A stretch of DNA of 64,000 nucleotides from Epiperipatus broadwayi (lineage: Eukaryota; Onychophora; Udeonychophora; Euonychophora; Peripatidae). Positions 33,837 to 47,089 of this stretch are shown here, piece by piece. The position numbers were made by a program, and so were the translations under genes. The notes under the pieces were generated by a model. The model searched no databases and had not been told where the DNA came from. It worked only from the letters and a program-made list of their open reading frames with translations. Every line of letters begins with the position of its first letter. Within the stretch, counting starts at the first letter, position 1. The DNA is taken from positions 62,001 to 126,000 of the forward strand of contig JAQFVV010006628.1 of NCBI GenBank assembly GCA_028023455.1. Reading direction: 5' to 3'.

Positions 33837-36800
33837 ATATTGAAGCGGTCAGATCTAAGTTCGATCCAAGCATCACATGAGATCCCACCTGTAGCCTAAT
33901 TCAAATCCTGTCACTCACCTTGAATATTACCAAATGTAATGGAGCTTTATGCTATTCAATACACACTAGTTTCAGTTAAAACAGATTCTTATTTAAACAT
34001 CTGTTAAAGTCAATTATTTTATATTTAAACTTGTTAATATTATTAATAATCTCATGATAAAATTATTCATGAAAACATATATATTATAATTGCGTGGATT
34101 GTACGTATATATCTATGAATATTGAAATATATATATTCGTTATAAAGTTTCATTACATCGGAATGTTTTAATTTTACTTTTACCATTTAAAATTTATGTG
34201 ATTAAAAGCTACATTCTTTTGATAAGCTTTCACATCGCCCTTCCCCAAAGACAATGGGGAATTTTTATTAATTACTTAAAATAATAATTTAAAATGTAAG
34301 GACAGTTCTTAAATTAAAATCATTTATTCAGATTTACAAATTCATTTTCTAAATAGAAAATGAATTCCAAGTTAACCTTTCTGTTGATGCTTATGAGACC
34401 TTGCATTGACGATTGATGTCACTCTAATTCCATTATTTTTAATGTTAGGATAGCCATTTTATAGTCAATAGTTAGATTTTTAAAAGTTCTGTAAGATGCT
34501 GCCCTCTCTTGAATTATTTTACAAGTAAAAAATCAATAAAACTGCCTGTGAAGCTAAACAAAGAAAGCTTGTCAGTGATTGGCTCTCAGCCATCAAAGAC
34601 ATTCTGATTGGCTATCAAGGACAAAGAAACTGCCTAATCAAAGAAAATAAAGAAAAATGCTAAGATTTTCATTTCGAATATGATATTAAACTAGTATAAA
34701 AGTATTTTTTGAGAAATTACAAATCATTTTCATAAAATATGCTAAAAAACAAAATTATTTTAGAAAAATATTGAAAATTTTAGTAAAAATATTTAAGATT
34801 TTAGCAAAAAAAATATTTACTTTTCCGTAACGTAAAACTGAAAAAAAAAATTTACATCAGCAACTCTTTAATTCATTACTAATGTTCACTTTTACATTTG
34901 CCGAAATTGAATATTTTATAATAAATAAATAGAAATTTATTTTTGAAAGAACTTTTGTTCACTTTCATAACCTGACAAATTATTAATATACTTTTTATAA
35001 ATGAATCTAAAGTGAATATGATATTAAAGGAGAATATATTTTGACAATTGACTTGGTCTTCAGTTTGTGAGTTGGTCAATTAAAAGCTTTGATTTTTAAC
35101 TCACTCGCCCAATAATATAATTAGTGATCAAAGGGTTAACGGATTTGAAAGTCTTATCAGAGGAATGGATTAGAAATCAATTAATGAAAATTTTAACTTG
35201 TAATAATTTAAAAGCTTTAGCCTGAAGACATCAGAGTCAGAATGGGTGGAAAACTGCAAGACAGATATAAATAGCCTGGAAAAGTTTCAAAAAAAAAAGA
35301 AGCCATTACTTTTTTAGAAGAGTTGCTACCTGAAGCACATCACATTTAATTATGAATTTTGATAGTCTTTTCAGCATGGTGCATGGATAACTTTGGAGAT
35401 CTGATTGCTGGACTCCGAAGTTCTTATAAAATCTTCAACATGTAGCTGCTAATTACAAATGTCCATATAAATCGTGAGCTGCCAAAATATTAAGGAAACC
35501 AATCCACAAATGCTATTCATATGAGTTAACTGCATGCCTATGTTGTCTTCTAAACCCACTGGACTCTGCCGTGTAAATTAATGAACAAACCATGGAAAGA
35601 CTGGTAATATATTTATTTTCTGAACCGCAAATTTCTGGCCTGTTTATGCACTTTACATTAGATCATATTTTAAGTTAACTGCTGTTAAAATTTCTCCTCA
35701 CTTTATAATGTCTTAATTTGTATAGTAATTCTCTATTCTTATCTCTAGTCTTAAAATTAATATTTTGTTAACTTTCCTTTTCTTATGATGGTGGTTTGTT
35801 TTAATTAACTTTATTTATATATTTATTTGAATGATTATTAATATCATTTATTTTGATTATATGCCAATAATACTTTCAACTCGATAATAATCTCTTTCGT
35901 TACTGTTACCTTATGAAAATAATATTGTATTAAATTTTATAGTTTAAGTATGGTCCATTGGAATTAAATTAATACGGTTCTATTAATTATTGAGTTGAAG
36001 GATTTATTAAATGTTTGCTATTTTTACCAGTGCCTGATAATGATTATTAGCCCATTTTATAACCCATGCTCCCAGTTATTTTATTTGAGTTCACAAATTT
36101 ATTTATTCATATTGATAATATTAAAATGTTTTGCTAAAGGTTGATAAAGAAAATAAAATCAATGTATTTTAATTTAAATTTCGTACTTTATATTTATATT
36201 CAGGGAGGGCATGATATGTGGGGTATGATTAGTATAATTATATAATTGCGTTTAAGTACCTTTATTCCAAGCAAGTTTGATTTTAATCTGACATGATCAG
36301 GTCATTACATGAAGCATTTCTTATGTAATTTGGGCTTTCTTAATTAAATATGATAATCATTGAATCATCATCATTCTGAACGTTGCTAATGTGAGCCACC
36401 TCCTGATTCATAGGCTTGTCACATTGGTGATCTTATTGTTATTTTAAATACATGGGAAGAAATCACTTCCTCCCTTACTCATTATTATATTTGGAATACA
36501 AAAGGTTTGCAGCTGTGTCCCGACCTGGCTTTTCCTGTGTTCCATGAATTATTTATAGAGCAGAAAAAACTTGTGGAATACAAGCTGCCCTGCTACTTCT
36601 TAAATCACCAACAAGCCATTATAATTCATATTTGTTTTTTTAATGCTCGTAAGTCATTAGTACCATTTATTTCTCATTTCCAATAAAGCACCACTCTTAT
36701 GCTTATAAATTGTAATAAATTGATTTGATTAAAATCAAACAACTTTATATTCATCTATAATTTTAAATAAGTTTTTTCTTAAATATTGAAGGTATGCCCT

Positions 36801-37455
36801 AAATACTCATCATGCTTTTCATGAATTGATTTACGGATGTGTGAAAATGAATGTCATCTTTTTTTTATAAAATTAGAATCACAGTTTCTTTCCAAGTAAA
36901 ATACCTTTATTCTCCTTTGTCTACTTGTCAGGGCATAGACATATATTTCTCCCACACTTGCATATTAATTATTGGCATATGAGCACAACTGTCATTATTT
37001 ATTGTAAATTGTCATTCATACTCTAAAGACTAGAAGTAATATATCATGCTAATCATAAACATTTGAACAAATATTTATTATTATTAAACATTTTATATAA
37101 CATATTTGGTTTTGACTTTCTTCATTAATTATTAATTATTTTAAATATTAATGCTCACTGTCTGTATTCGCAACCCAAACATACATATATGAATTGATCT
37201 AGATATATCCATAGCCATTTCATTGTATGTTAGCTAGAGTCAGATCAGGGGTCTCAGAAATCATCATCCATTGAGCTAGTTCATGGCACATACTCATGTG
37301 CCATCAACATGTGTTATCCATTGATTTGATCTAATCTTTGAGTTGGGTTTGAATTCAGTTTGGTCTTGGATTTAATTCTTTGGTTCGACTGGGTTTGAAT
37401 CCGATTTTGGGTTTAGGTTGTGTTGGGGTATGGCATCTGTTGACCGGTACAATAT
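33837..37455. mobile_element. Long LTR-like block 2 (TG...CA, 3.61 kb)
   Basis: The block 33841-37451 begins TGAAGCGGTCAGATC and ends GTTGACCGGTACA, flanked by ATAT at 33837-33840 and 37452-37455. Its right end, inverted (TGTACCGGTCAACAG, then CCCCAACACAACC), resembles the end at 56656 and the left end of block 1, and its length is close to block 1. A TATA-like ATAAATAGCCTGGA at 35267-35280 also occurs in block 4. No coding domain is visible. Confidence 0.6.
35267..35280 (+). promoter_or_regulatory. Possible TATA box of LTR-like block 2
   Basis: TATAAATAG within the 14-mer ATAAATAGCCTGGA. The identical 14-mer is at 50677-50690 in block 4, at a similar distance from the right end once the nested insertion there is removed. 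Promoter function is inference. Confidence 0.35.
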
Positions 37456-37459
37456 CTTA

Positions 37460-39065
37460 TAAAGGAATTGAATGTGTGGCTTATATAAAACTTATGGATA
37501 ACTAACCTCTATTAAATGTGCTTATAATTTAATGTGAGTGGAAGAGTGTGAATATTGCACATGTACATTTTCTCATTGTTCTCCTCATTTATACTCAACA
37601 TATCCTAAAAATATATTGTCATTTAAAGAATTATTTAGACTTAAGTAAATATCATAAATATAATTAACTATTTGTCTAATGAATGGCCTTGATAAAGTAT
37701 TATAAATTCCTTGATAAATATAATTATAGTCAATGTTAATTGGTGGAAAGCTAATGCTCCTTTTGAAATTTGCAAGAATGATTGCTGAGTTACAAAACTG
37801 CAAAACCACCAGTTAATTAAACGATAAAAATATTACTAGAAATCTGCAGCAGTAAATGTAATTTGTCATTATGAAAAGAAAATATGTTGAATACTTTGCA
37901 TTCTATATCAGCAATTTCAATTAGCTATTTCCTAAGTACTTTGAAAACTGCTCTTCAATTGGATCCAACATGCGTAGTTTTTATATTGCAGGAATTTGCC
38001 TATATGTCTACTAGCATCTATTTCTAATTATTATCATTACTTTCGTATATGTTGAAGAGGTATTATTTACAGACTATATGAGTGAACTTTTATTTTCCAG
38101 CTAAAGAAGATTTAATCATTTCTTTTGTTGTTAGTGTATGGTAGATACGTAGATCAATTTATTTGTCTTTATGTTGTTTTTTTTATTTATTATTTTCTTT
38201 TGCTCCAAGATCATCTTGGATACATATAATATGAAAAGTATTATACTGGGTAATTGATTGTAATTTTGATATAATTTTTTTATGTACATGTATTCTATAT
38301 GCTTATGTTAGTGGTAGAAGTATTTATTTTTTATTATGAAGCTAGCATCTAATTTAAAGAGGGGTAAATGCCTAAAAAATATTGTTTTATCTTAGCATTG
38401 TTAGAGATGATGGAGTCTGTCTGTTGAATAACAACTGTTATACCTAAAATTTTGCAGTATTTATAATTCATTATGAATTAAAGATTTATTTTCAATTTAT
38501 TGGTTAATGTTGGTATAATATCTGTGTATTGAATATGATTTGAAATTATTTTGTGTGTGTTATGCATATGTGTGCCTGTTTTGTGCAATTCATTTATATA
38601 ATTGTACATTTATAGTTGCTTGACTTGTATTTTTCCTGCCAGTTTCAGATGATGTAATATGCCAAAATAAATGAAAGAATTAGGAATTTATCTATGAATG
38701 AATTTTTTTTTATGTTTAGAATGAAATGTGTTAAGTAGCTATGAGGAAAGAAATCATTAAGGATATATATTATATTGTCAGGGATTGAGAGAACTCTCCC
38801 TTAGCTTATTTAAATACTTACCATGAGTGGATTATATTTCCTAGATTAAGCATTTGTGCATTATGGTGATTATATATGAAATGAAGCAGTTTATTTCCCT
38901 TGTTTTCATTGATGAGACTGAGTCCACACCAATATTGAACCTCTGAGTAAGGTTAGGGAGTTACTATATTTTTTCATTTAGATTAATAGAATTAAGGTCT
39001 TCTTGTCCCTCATGTGTCCATTGGGGAATGTTTATCCATTGTATAGTCATAGTTATGTGTAATAT
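37460..39065. other. Non-coding, nothing recognised
   Basis: AT-rich spacer with no supported gene or repeat. Confidence 0.5.
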
Positions 39066-39066
39066 A

Positions 39067-39318
39067 GTTTGTCAATTAAATATATAAGGATTCAAACTTT
39101 CACATGACTGTCAGCTCTCCATGCTATCTCATAGTGCTGAATCACTTGATCATACACATGTTGAAAAAATAAATAATCACCAATATAAGTATTTCATGCT
39201 AAACCAGCAATCATCAGTTGCTCCAGATTATTATCTCCACACATATATACAATCAGTGCTAAGCTTTATATTAAAATAGCCAATCTTCATACTTTAATGG
39301 ACAGGTTTGTCAATTAAA
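39067..39318 (-). mobile_element. Family B hammerhead element, 224-bp monomer with 14-bp target duplication
   Basis: Direct repeats GTTTGTCAATTAAA at 39067-39080 and 39305-39318 bound a 224-bp insertion (39081-39304). On the minus strand it starts CTGTCCATTAAAGTATGAAG, has the hammerhead about 75 nt in, then TTTTTTCAACATGTGTATG, CTATGAGATAGCATGGAG and GTCATGTGAAAG before the end. It has no coding capacity. The unit corresponds to 58505-58730 of the larger copy at 58 kb, of almost the same length. The duplication length fits endonuclease-primed retrotransposition. Confidence 0.88.
39172..39232 (-). ncRNA. Hammerhead ribozyme, family B, intact core
   Basis: Minus strand: upper stem I AATAATC/GATTATT (39226-39232 with 39172-39178) is a perfect 7 bp. 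An internal loop separates it from lower stem I CAA/TTG. The core is CTGATGA (complement of 39211-39217). Stem II is TGCTG-GTT-TAGCA after a T-T mismatch, and GAA leads to stem III ATA-CT-TAT. The predicted cleavage nucleotide is A at 39184 (T-A). All invariant residues are present. Internal loop and hairpin loop positions are those used for tertiary contacts in natural type I hammerheads. Confidence 0.78.
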
Positions 39319-39319
39319 A

Positions 39320-41070
39320 TAAATGGTAGGATTAATTTCTTTTATGGAGCATCTAAAGCAGAAGTAGTGCTAAAGTCGTTGGTTGGTCTATGGCATTATC
39401 TGTATTATATTTTATCTCTTAATTTCATAAGCAAACCAATGGAATAACAGGTGGCATAATACAGAAGTATGCATGGAATACTATTAATTCTGAAGAGATG
39501 GAAGAATTTATCACTGGATTTGTAAGTCTTGGGTAAATATTTCAAATCATATCATACTAATTTACTTTAAATCATCAAATCCTCAAAATGATTCACCCTC
39601 ATCGTGAATGAGTAAACAAAGAAAAGTGTAGCTAGTTAATAGAATTGTTCGAGAGACTATAAAGGATGGTGTGACCTCTCTAACTCATATGTTTAGATCC
39701 ATATTGCATTGTTTAATTATCCCAGTGTTGATTTGGCTGACAAATAATGTTAGAATTAGCTGACAGCATGTATATATGTGAAGTAAGGATGTAAAGGTAT
39801 TACTTTGTTTCATCAGTTTGTATTACAGGAGTGTGTAATAAAATAAAGTTATGAGTTCTGGAATGCAAAAAAAGAAAAAGAGAAGAAAAATATAAATATC
39901 AGATATCAAGTCCTGCAAGGTATATTTGTAAATTTAGGTGTTATAAGTGATAAATCTAGTCAATAGACTCTGAAACTCTGATCCTATTATAAACTGATAG
40001 TATTTATTATGGTTACATAATGTAATACTTAAATAAGGCTATAACCTTAGTACATGCACCATGTACTAAAATTATAGCCTTATTTAAGTATTATGTGCTG
40101 ACATTGCACTTAATAAGAATTAATATTTACATAATGTAATAAATGTTTCATTTATTTTAAACTTTGTTGAGTTATTCTTTTACATGCATTTGTATTCTTA
40201 GTTTCCATACCTACATATCCAATATGACATTATTGCACTATTTCATGAATTTAATAATGAACATGTTCAGATCTGATGATATTATTTTTTGATCCAAACA
40301 TTATATGAAATGCTTAATTATTTGATGAACTTCTGGGAAAATGTATGTACTTAGTTATTCTTTGGATAATGATTTGAAATAAAAAGGTATTCTATTTCTT
40401 TCATTGTCTAACTGTTATCTTTTAGAACCATTGTAATTGGTAGCTCTTATATAGTATGAATTTTTAAATAAGTTATGTAATAAAACCCTGAGATATTTCC
40501 TTATTGTTTCAAAGTAGATATTAATTTAGCCATTTGATTTAAACTTATTATATAGCAAAAGTTAATTAGTGCTATATCTTTGTTTTATTTAATTAAATCA
40601 TTATCAGCATTTCCCCCATCATGATGTAGTTAGTTATCTCTCAAGAAATGCTGGTAGATTTTATAAAGTTTGTGGGGAGAAGGGGGGATGATGGTTTTTC
40701 CATCCAGTGCTGGGTATACATGGGGAATTCTACTATAATAGCATATTTGCAAAAATGTATGTTTATGTAAAATTGTTCCAGTGAATTTATTAAGGACATT
40801 AACCCATATGATTATTATTCTTTCACAAATAATGGGGTGGACCCAGTAACAATATATTTATGTTTTCTGTATAGCAACAATACCATCAGGCAGCTGACAC
40901 AATCTAATAAAACAGTACCAAACTCTAAAATAAAACACTCTAGATTTTCTCAAAACATTTATTAAACTAATTAGTATGGATGATATATTACAAATATGGA
41001 GATGAGTTATGGAACTAACATTATTGAGTTAAACAGGGTTAGGTATTTAGTGTTTAAGTTCTTTGTTAAC
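39320..41070. other. Non-coding; one hairpin, otherwise nothing recognised
   Basis: AT-rich spacer ending in the 3' flank of the antisense LINE fragment. A strong hairpin is listed separately at 40014-40097. Confidence 0.5.
40014..40097. repeat. Hairpin with arms of about 40 bp
   Basis: ACATAATGTAATACTTAAAT, AAGGCTATAACC and TTAGTACATG (40014-40056) return inverted at 40060-40097 with only a few mismatches and a loop of about 3 nt. It could be a tiny foldback MITE. TACATAATGTAATA also recurs downstream near 40130. Confidence 0.85.
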
Positions 41071-41074
41071 TTTA

Positions 41075-41836
41075 TTAGAGAGTCTGATATAGCTTCCATG
41101 TCTCTTGAAAAATGAATGTTGTGGCAAGAGTTTTGTCTCTTTGTTTAATTTTCTCTATGCTTTGAATAAATAATGAGTTTTCATCTGGCTTGGGATGTTG
41201 GTATTGTGCCTTGCACCTTACAATCCAAATGGCATAGGTGATGAAAATTGACAGCCTGATTGTAGGAATATCTCTTCCACAAATGCATTCTTTTATATTA
41301 AGTATTTTGTAGTAGTCTATCTTTGAATTGTTAAATATTATTGTTTTAATATTACCTAGACCCATGCATGTTTTAATTATGTGGTCAAATGTTTCCTCAT
41401 CCCTGCCACAGCTGTGGCAAATTGATTGGACTTTGGTGATAGATCTTTTATATCTGAGGAACCAGTTGACCGGCATGGCATCCAGATTAATTTTAAGTAA
41501 GTAATCTAAGTATTTTGGTTCTAGAGCCCAATACTTGAATAGGGTAATCAGCTTGTGATTAGTTATTCCTAATCTTGTAGTAGAGATTTGATTATTTTGT
41601 TTTAGGATGCGATGGGCATCCCATAGCTTGATCTTGCTTTGATAGTTGTTATGGGCATTTGTATTTTGTTGCATTGTTGACAGGATTAGATGGTCAAGCC
41701 AGCTTAATTTTTTGGGGGGTGGTGTGTCGGTAGGAATTATGGATTCAGTGATCTGGTCATGGCCATACTTTTGGACTAGATTATATATCAGAGTGTGTGA
41801 TTTCTGATAGTTAATTGAAGTGATGGATATTGGCAT
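41075..41836 (-). pseudogene. LINE ORF2 C-terminus with Cys/His zinc-binding motif
   Basis: A 253-aa open frame on the minus strand, the longest in the window. It contains MPVNWFLRYKRSITKVQS followed by ICHSCGRDEETFDHIIKTC, that is C-x2-C-x8-H-x4-C. This is the zinc-binding motif after the RT domain of L1-like and other non-LTR retrotransposons, where the preceding W-x-x-x-x-x-I...C-x-x-C is also conserved. An I-T-Y-A-I-W-I-V-R block follows at about residue 205. The frame has no interruption, so it is younger than the other LINE remains, but RT and endonuclease are missing upstream; 5' truncation is likely. The element's 3' UTR should lie below 41075. Family relation to the 25-27 kb LINE is possible. 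Confidence 0.75.
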
Positions 41837-41839
41837 TAA

Positions 41840-43155
41840 CCTTTGGAATGCTTCTTATGAATTATTTCATTTTTTGACCCATTCACTACCTGTTGAATTT
41901 TTTTCATAAGTATTATAAGTTAAAATGCATGTAAAATGGTATATTTTATTATATAAGATTTTTGCTAAAGAAATTATGGTAGATGGAGGGAAATTCAAAA
42001 ATCCCACTCTTACAATAGACATAAGCCCCACCCTGACATGTTCAGCCATTGTCTGTTGCTAAAACTGTAAAATACTCATCATTTTATGATATTGTTTAAA
42101 AAAAATAGTTCCAATGATCAAAAACATGTTTATTTGTGAATTTACTACAGTTTTAGATATTTTTTTTACAATAATTTACACTATAATTATTAGATATCAA
42201 GAAATATAAATTATTAATAACTTATTTTGACTTGAAATGCTTTATTTTCAAAAATATGTTATATTAGCAGCTAACATGAATATGGTCTGAAGCAATTTAC
42301 AAGCTTAGCTTCTATGTAAGCAATATACTTATACTTATAAGTATGAAAATATTGCAATTTTGCAATAAATATTCAAAATTTTTAAACTTTTAAAGCATAA
42401 TTTGTTAGATATAAAAAAAAAATTATTCATTTATAAGAAATATTTCATTGATTTTGTAAACTGAAAATAATCTTTCCAGAAACAAAAGATGTGTAAACTC
42501 TTTGTTTTGACTATGATCTCATTTTTTAAATATTTACAAAAACAAAGTGTGAACATTTAAATTTTATTTCAGTAATAAACAAAAATATCTATCAAATAAA
42601 GTCAAATTTATTACTTTCTGATAAGTAATAATCATTTAATCATATATTTTATATTGATTTGTGAGACAAAGAAAATGTCAGAAAATGCTGAAATGTAAGA
42701 GATTAGGCTGCATGTTTAAAGGGTTAAATTACTTTACATTTTTGTTTTTAAAACTAAAACACACAGTACATTATGACCATTTCCATCCATTAATGAAATT
42801 AAAATTTGGTTAAACAATAACAGCATGCATTTGCTTTAACTTATTAGTAAAAAAATATATATGATAAACATAAAAAAATAGATGTGCAGAACATTTACAA
42901 TCAGTTTTTTCATCCCTTTTTCTATATATATGTTCTCATATATAAACAATTTAAAAATGCAAATTGGAAAAATTTGCAATAACTAAAAATAAAGAATAAT
43001 TGTATATGAAAATTATAAATCATAACTTTTTTATATTTTATTTACTCCTGTGTGTAGGTAAAAATATGTGCACAGATCACCATCATTCACTCAATAGTAT
43101 GTTTATATAATTTAGTACTTTATTTATTAATATAACTTAAATAAAATGTATCTCT
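41840..43155. other. Non-coding, nothing recognised
   Basis: AT-rich. The minus-strand 60-aa frame at 41867-42049 is unsupported. Confidence 0.5.
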
Positions 43156-45309
43156 TTATTATAATGGTCAGGATGTAATGGAGTCTTACCGTGTCTGCCG
43201 TACCCAGGCCATTTGAACCTGGAATATTTGTATTGTAGGCAGATAATTACTGTTAAGATCCAACTATTTTATATTGCTCATTAATCCATGCCACTAGCTC
43301 TAGGAGACACAGAGATTTATAATAAATAACTTCTCAAACATTTTAATAAAGAAAAGCTTTAAATTCTTAAAAAATATTTTTAATATAAAAAAAATAAGCC
43401 ACTGCCAGTAATAAATAACACACACAAAAAAAACATTTATTGATGCACATATATAAATATATTTAAAATTGAGGAATAAATTAATCTTAAATTTGTTATT
43501 ATTTTTAAATTTAAATCATTATTATTTTAGAAAGTCTGCACAGATTGACATTTTAATAATGTTTTTGCTTTAGAATGTTGAGTATAGATAGGCTACATAG
43601 ATTACTCAGTTAAAAACTTTTCAAAAACAATCATTCAACCTCAGACTAAAAGTTTGTAGCCAACCCAATGCCTTCTTCCAAATATACAGATGCAATCAAT
43701 GCAATATGAAGATGCTAACATAAAACCATGCTGTCAGGAATGTGCATCTGCAGCATGATATTATTTGATGGACATGATCCTCATCCAGTACAGAAATGTG
43801 CATCTGTCTGGTGAAGAAATCATCCATATAATATTTAACATAAATGCTATATATGGTGGAGAGTGGTCTATTTGCCAACTTATAGTCCCTATCCATAGAG
43901 CTAAAGGGGTCAATGTCACAGAAAATACATCTGTGTCCATTGCAATGCAATGACATCTTTGGGGTCATGCATTCACTTGAGCACATTTCCCTGTATGCTA
44001 ACACACCACATTACATTGATATAATCACCCATATATCCCTCCACCAGCATCGACCTAACTACAAAACAAATAGCCTGAAATTAAACCCCTCTAAAATAAA
44101 CATAAATGACTTTAAATACGGTTATTGATGGGATTACTAATACAATAAAGTAAACTCAATGACACTCATCATAAGGTGCCACATTGACAACAATAACTTA
44201 AAAGATATACGAATAATACGTTTGAACACTCAGCATGAGGTATCATATTTACCGATATATATATATTACGCATATGAAAATCTTAAGAAATAACTAAACA
44301 TTAATGAATCTATGCAGTCATCTACACCTAACTTAAATTTAATATATTTTACTTAACACATAACTAAAAAAAAGAAATGGAAATGATTAATTAAACATAT
44401 GCATAAAAAAATTATTATTAATATTTGATTTGGAATTTTTCTTTTTAGGTCAGATAAGAGTTCTTATTTTCAGTTACTAATTGCAAATTTGAAAAAGTTT
44501 ATATTAGATAAACACAAGAATTCATACTTTACAGATTCTGAAAGATTTAGAGGTCCATCTTCATGATCACTTTCGTAGATTGTTTGTCCTTCTTTGAAAC
44601 TTGCCATTCATTTGGTAAAGAACTGTCATCAAAAGGCCTCAGCTGGTTGTCAGGAAATTAAATCTATTGCAGACTCCTACATCATAGAGTCTGCAATACA
44701 GCTACAGTTCATATGTAGATTAATAGTCAGCTCTAAGACAACAATTAATGAATTCCATTATTTTGGCTTTTATACATTTATTAGCCTCTTATCAGCATTT
44801 TCACGGATTGATCGAACATGATGTCACCGATCCTAAGGTCTAGATATTTTTTTCCATTATGGTCTGTGCACTTGTTGCTGCTTCAGAGCAGGAAACAATC
44901 TCAAATTTTTATTTATATCTCCTATCTGACTTTGTAATTATTTAAGTGCCTCAAGGGCTAGTTTGCTCTACATTTAATTAATAAAACAATTATTTTTATT
45001 TTCTAAGATTAAAACATAATATAAATCAACATTTATTTCTATCTTCCTTTATACAACTTTTTAACAAAACTATTTATCTATATTTAGATCTTTATTTTTT
45101 TTTTTTTACAAAAAAGTACTTTCAAATACTTTTTTTTAAAAAATAAAAATACTTTTAAAGTTTACCATCCGTGCAATATATATATATATTAACATAGTTC
45201 TTAATTTGTGGCTTTTAGTTTTTAATAAAATCATTTTTACTTAAGATTTATTCTCCCCTTTATTTTAATTTTAAAATAATGTAACAGCATATGTATACCG
45301 TTACATTAT
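43156..45309. mobile_element. LTR-like block 3 (2.15 kb)
   Basis: The block 43160-45305 begins TATAATGGTCAGGATG (family TGTAATGGTCAG with one change) and ends ATACCGTTACA. It is flanked by the direct repeat TTAT (43156-43159 and 45306-45309). A locally less AT-rich segment, 43690-44130, carries overlapping frames on both strands; the minus one contains Y-M-D-D-F-F, but surrounding RT motifs are absent. Another segment at 44440-44820 is also less AT-rich without an assignable product. Confidence 0.5.
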
Positions 45310-46285
45310 ATATACATATAAGTGATTGAAGCTTTCACTATGGAACCTTGTACATGGCCACTATAAGAGTGCCTGTCACAATACCCCCTCTCATGAGGCA
45401 TTGAAATAGTAGTAACTATTTTATGTCTCAACTATCCAACTACCTTTAAACTAAACCAACTTTACCAATACAAAATAAAATACTTAATAATTTTCTTGTC
45501 TGTGCTAGTCATTAGAATATTACATTTATTATGCTTAAATGCCAGTGATGCAAACTGTCACTCTCCCATTTTCCTGAACCACCAAGCTAAAAAAACAGAG
45601 ACTAAGAGCATCAGTATAAATATCCCTACTTCATCCAGAATCTCATGACAACTATGCAAAGCAACTAAAATAAGAATAAAGTAAATGTATCCTTGTTCAT
45701 TCCTTATTGGAGTCTTACATGATTTTGTGTATTATCAGGATAAGGGTCTCTCACTTAACCAAGAGTTTGGCACTATGTCAGCTTCTTTTGCTTAAACAGG
45801 TGCACTTAACTAAGTGTTAATCTCAGAGGGCTTTTCAACTCTGTAGATTATGTAATAAGTCATTACACTTCTTAGTGTAGAAACATGATTTGCCATAGTG
45901 CCACAGAAGTTCCAGGCTACACAAAAATCTCCAGCCAACATTCAAAAGCTCTCATCATCTCCAACCCTAGAGTACAGAAAATACAAACACAAACCAACCT
46001 ACACACAATACACCAATCTTCAAACAACATGACTGACTTAATTTAATTACTATATTTACTAAACAGGGATTTTGCTACACCCTGGCCTAGGTTAAAGTAG
46101 ATTGGGCTCCCTTTTCTCATATTTGCATAACTGGTCACCAATCTTATTTCTTATGGGTTTAAGATATAATTCTGGACTTCAACTTTTAGATATTGCCTTA
46201 TTATGCCATTGAGTTTGTTTTTATTGGTTCCTATTTCTTCCCAAGCTCATATCATTAATGCCTATGCCCTCTCTGGTTTTGTCAG
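45310..46285. other. Less AT-rich unassigned sequence
   Basis: The stretch contains TGCCTGTCACAATACCCCC near 45370 and CTACACCCTGGCC near 46080. It may be transposon-derived sequence adjoining the antisense coiled-coil frame, but I recognise no product or ends. Confidence 0.4.
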
Positions 46286-46289
46286 ATGG

Positions 46290-47080
46290 TTAGCCTTGGT
46301 GATTCATGTCCACGGCATTTAAAAGCTCATCCCAGTTTCCTTCATTCTTCCTTTCAGATTCACTGATATGGATTTCAGCCTTCTCCATCCTTATTATCTG
46401 CTCGTCTTTCATGGGGCTGATAATTTGTGCTTCAGTCATATATTGTTTGATCTTATTGACAATATGTTGAAAACCCTTAATCTTACTATCATTTTCAAAT
46501 AATAAATCTTCCAGATCTTTAGTTTTGACATCACAGCTTTGTTGCTTTTTAACTCTCTCTCCAACCACTTGGTTTAAGCTTTGTTCCAGGTCCCCACATT
46601 TTTCCTTGATCTGTTGCTGCCTGACCTCTACCTCTTCCCCCCATATTATTAATGCTCTGATGGAGGTTTTGCCCTCCTCATTTTTCTGCATTATTTTTTC
46701 CATATTTTGTGATTTTGCTTCTGTATCTAGTGATATTTCATCTTTTACATTGTTCATATTTTGTGGCATCTCATTTGATATACCATTCTTTATATCATTC
46801 CTCTTTTTCCTTTTGTGACATATCAAACATAACATTCTTCAGATCATTCACATGTTAACATCTCTTTTAATAGATCATTGAACATATTTTATAATAGTTT
46901 TTTTTATCATTTACATCAACTCCTCATTGTCCTCTTGGGTTGATCTTCCCCTTGCTTATTGCTAAATGTTGCTATCTTGTTTTCCTGCCTTTCTGGCTGA
47001 TTTTTTTCTGCTGCTTCTCTATTTGACTTATCGTCCTTTTCTTTTTTTATCATTTTCTTGCTCCATTTTTTTAGAGTAAG
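46290..47080 (-). pseudogene. Coiled-coil protein, probably LINE ORF1 remnant
   Basis: The minus-strand frame 46835-46290 (181 aa) is highly charged and heptad-like (for example EVEVRQQQIKEKCGDLEQSL). Upstream, out of frame, are further lysine/glutamine-rich pieces such as EQENDKKRKGR near 47070. No catalytic or nucleic acid-binding motif is visible. Coiled coils of this kind are common in the N-terminal half of LINE ORF1 proteins, and the surroundings are all transposon debris, so that is the best guess. A host coiled-coil exon cannot be excluded. Confidence 0.4.
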
Positions 47081-47089
47081 ATCTTGTTA

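Noticed and set aside
38776-42038. Possible LTR-like pair TGTCAGGG at 38776 and CCCTGACA at 42038.
   Set aside because: The flanks (ATAT and TGTT) do not form a duplication, and the interval contains unrelated insertions. Treated as coincidence.
43696-44004. Minus-strand frame containing Y-M-D-D-F-F, reminiscent of a retroviral-type RT active site.
   Set aside because: No other RT motif is found at the expected spacing on either side, and the plus strand of the same segment is equally open. A chance match is more likely.
44440-44820. A degenerate GIY-YIG domain (C-K-F-E-K-V-Y-I-R-Q-T) in LTR-like block 3.
   Set aside because: Only one motif fits and the following residues do not align with any Penelope C-terminus I can recall.
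46525-46818. Plus-strand 97-aa frame rich in S, F and C.
   Set aside because: It is the shadow of the charged coiled-coil frame on the minus strand.
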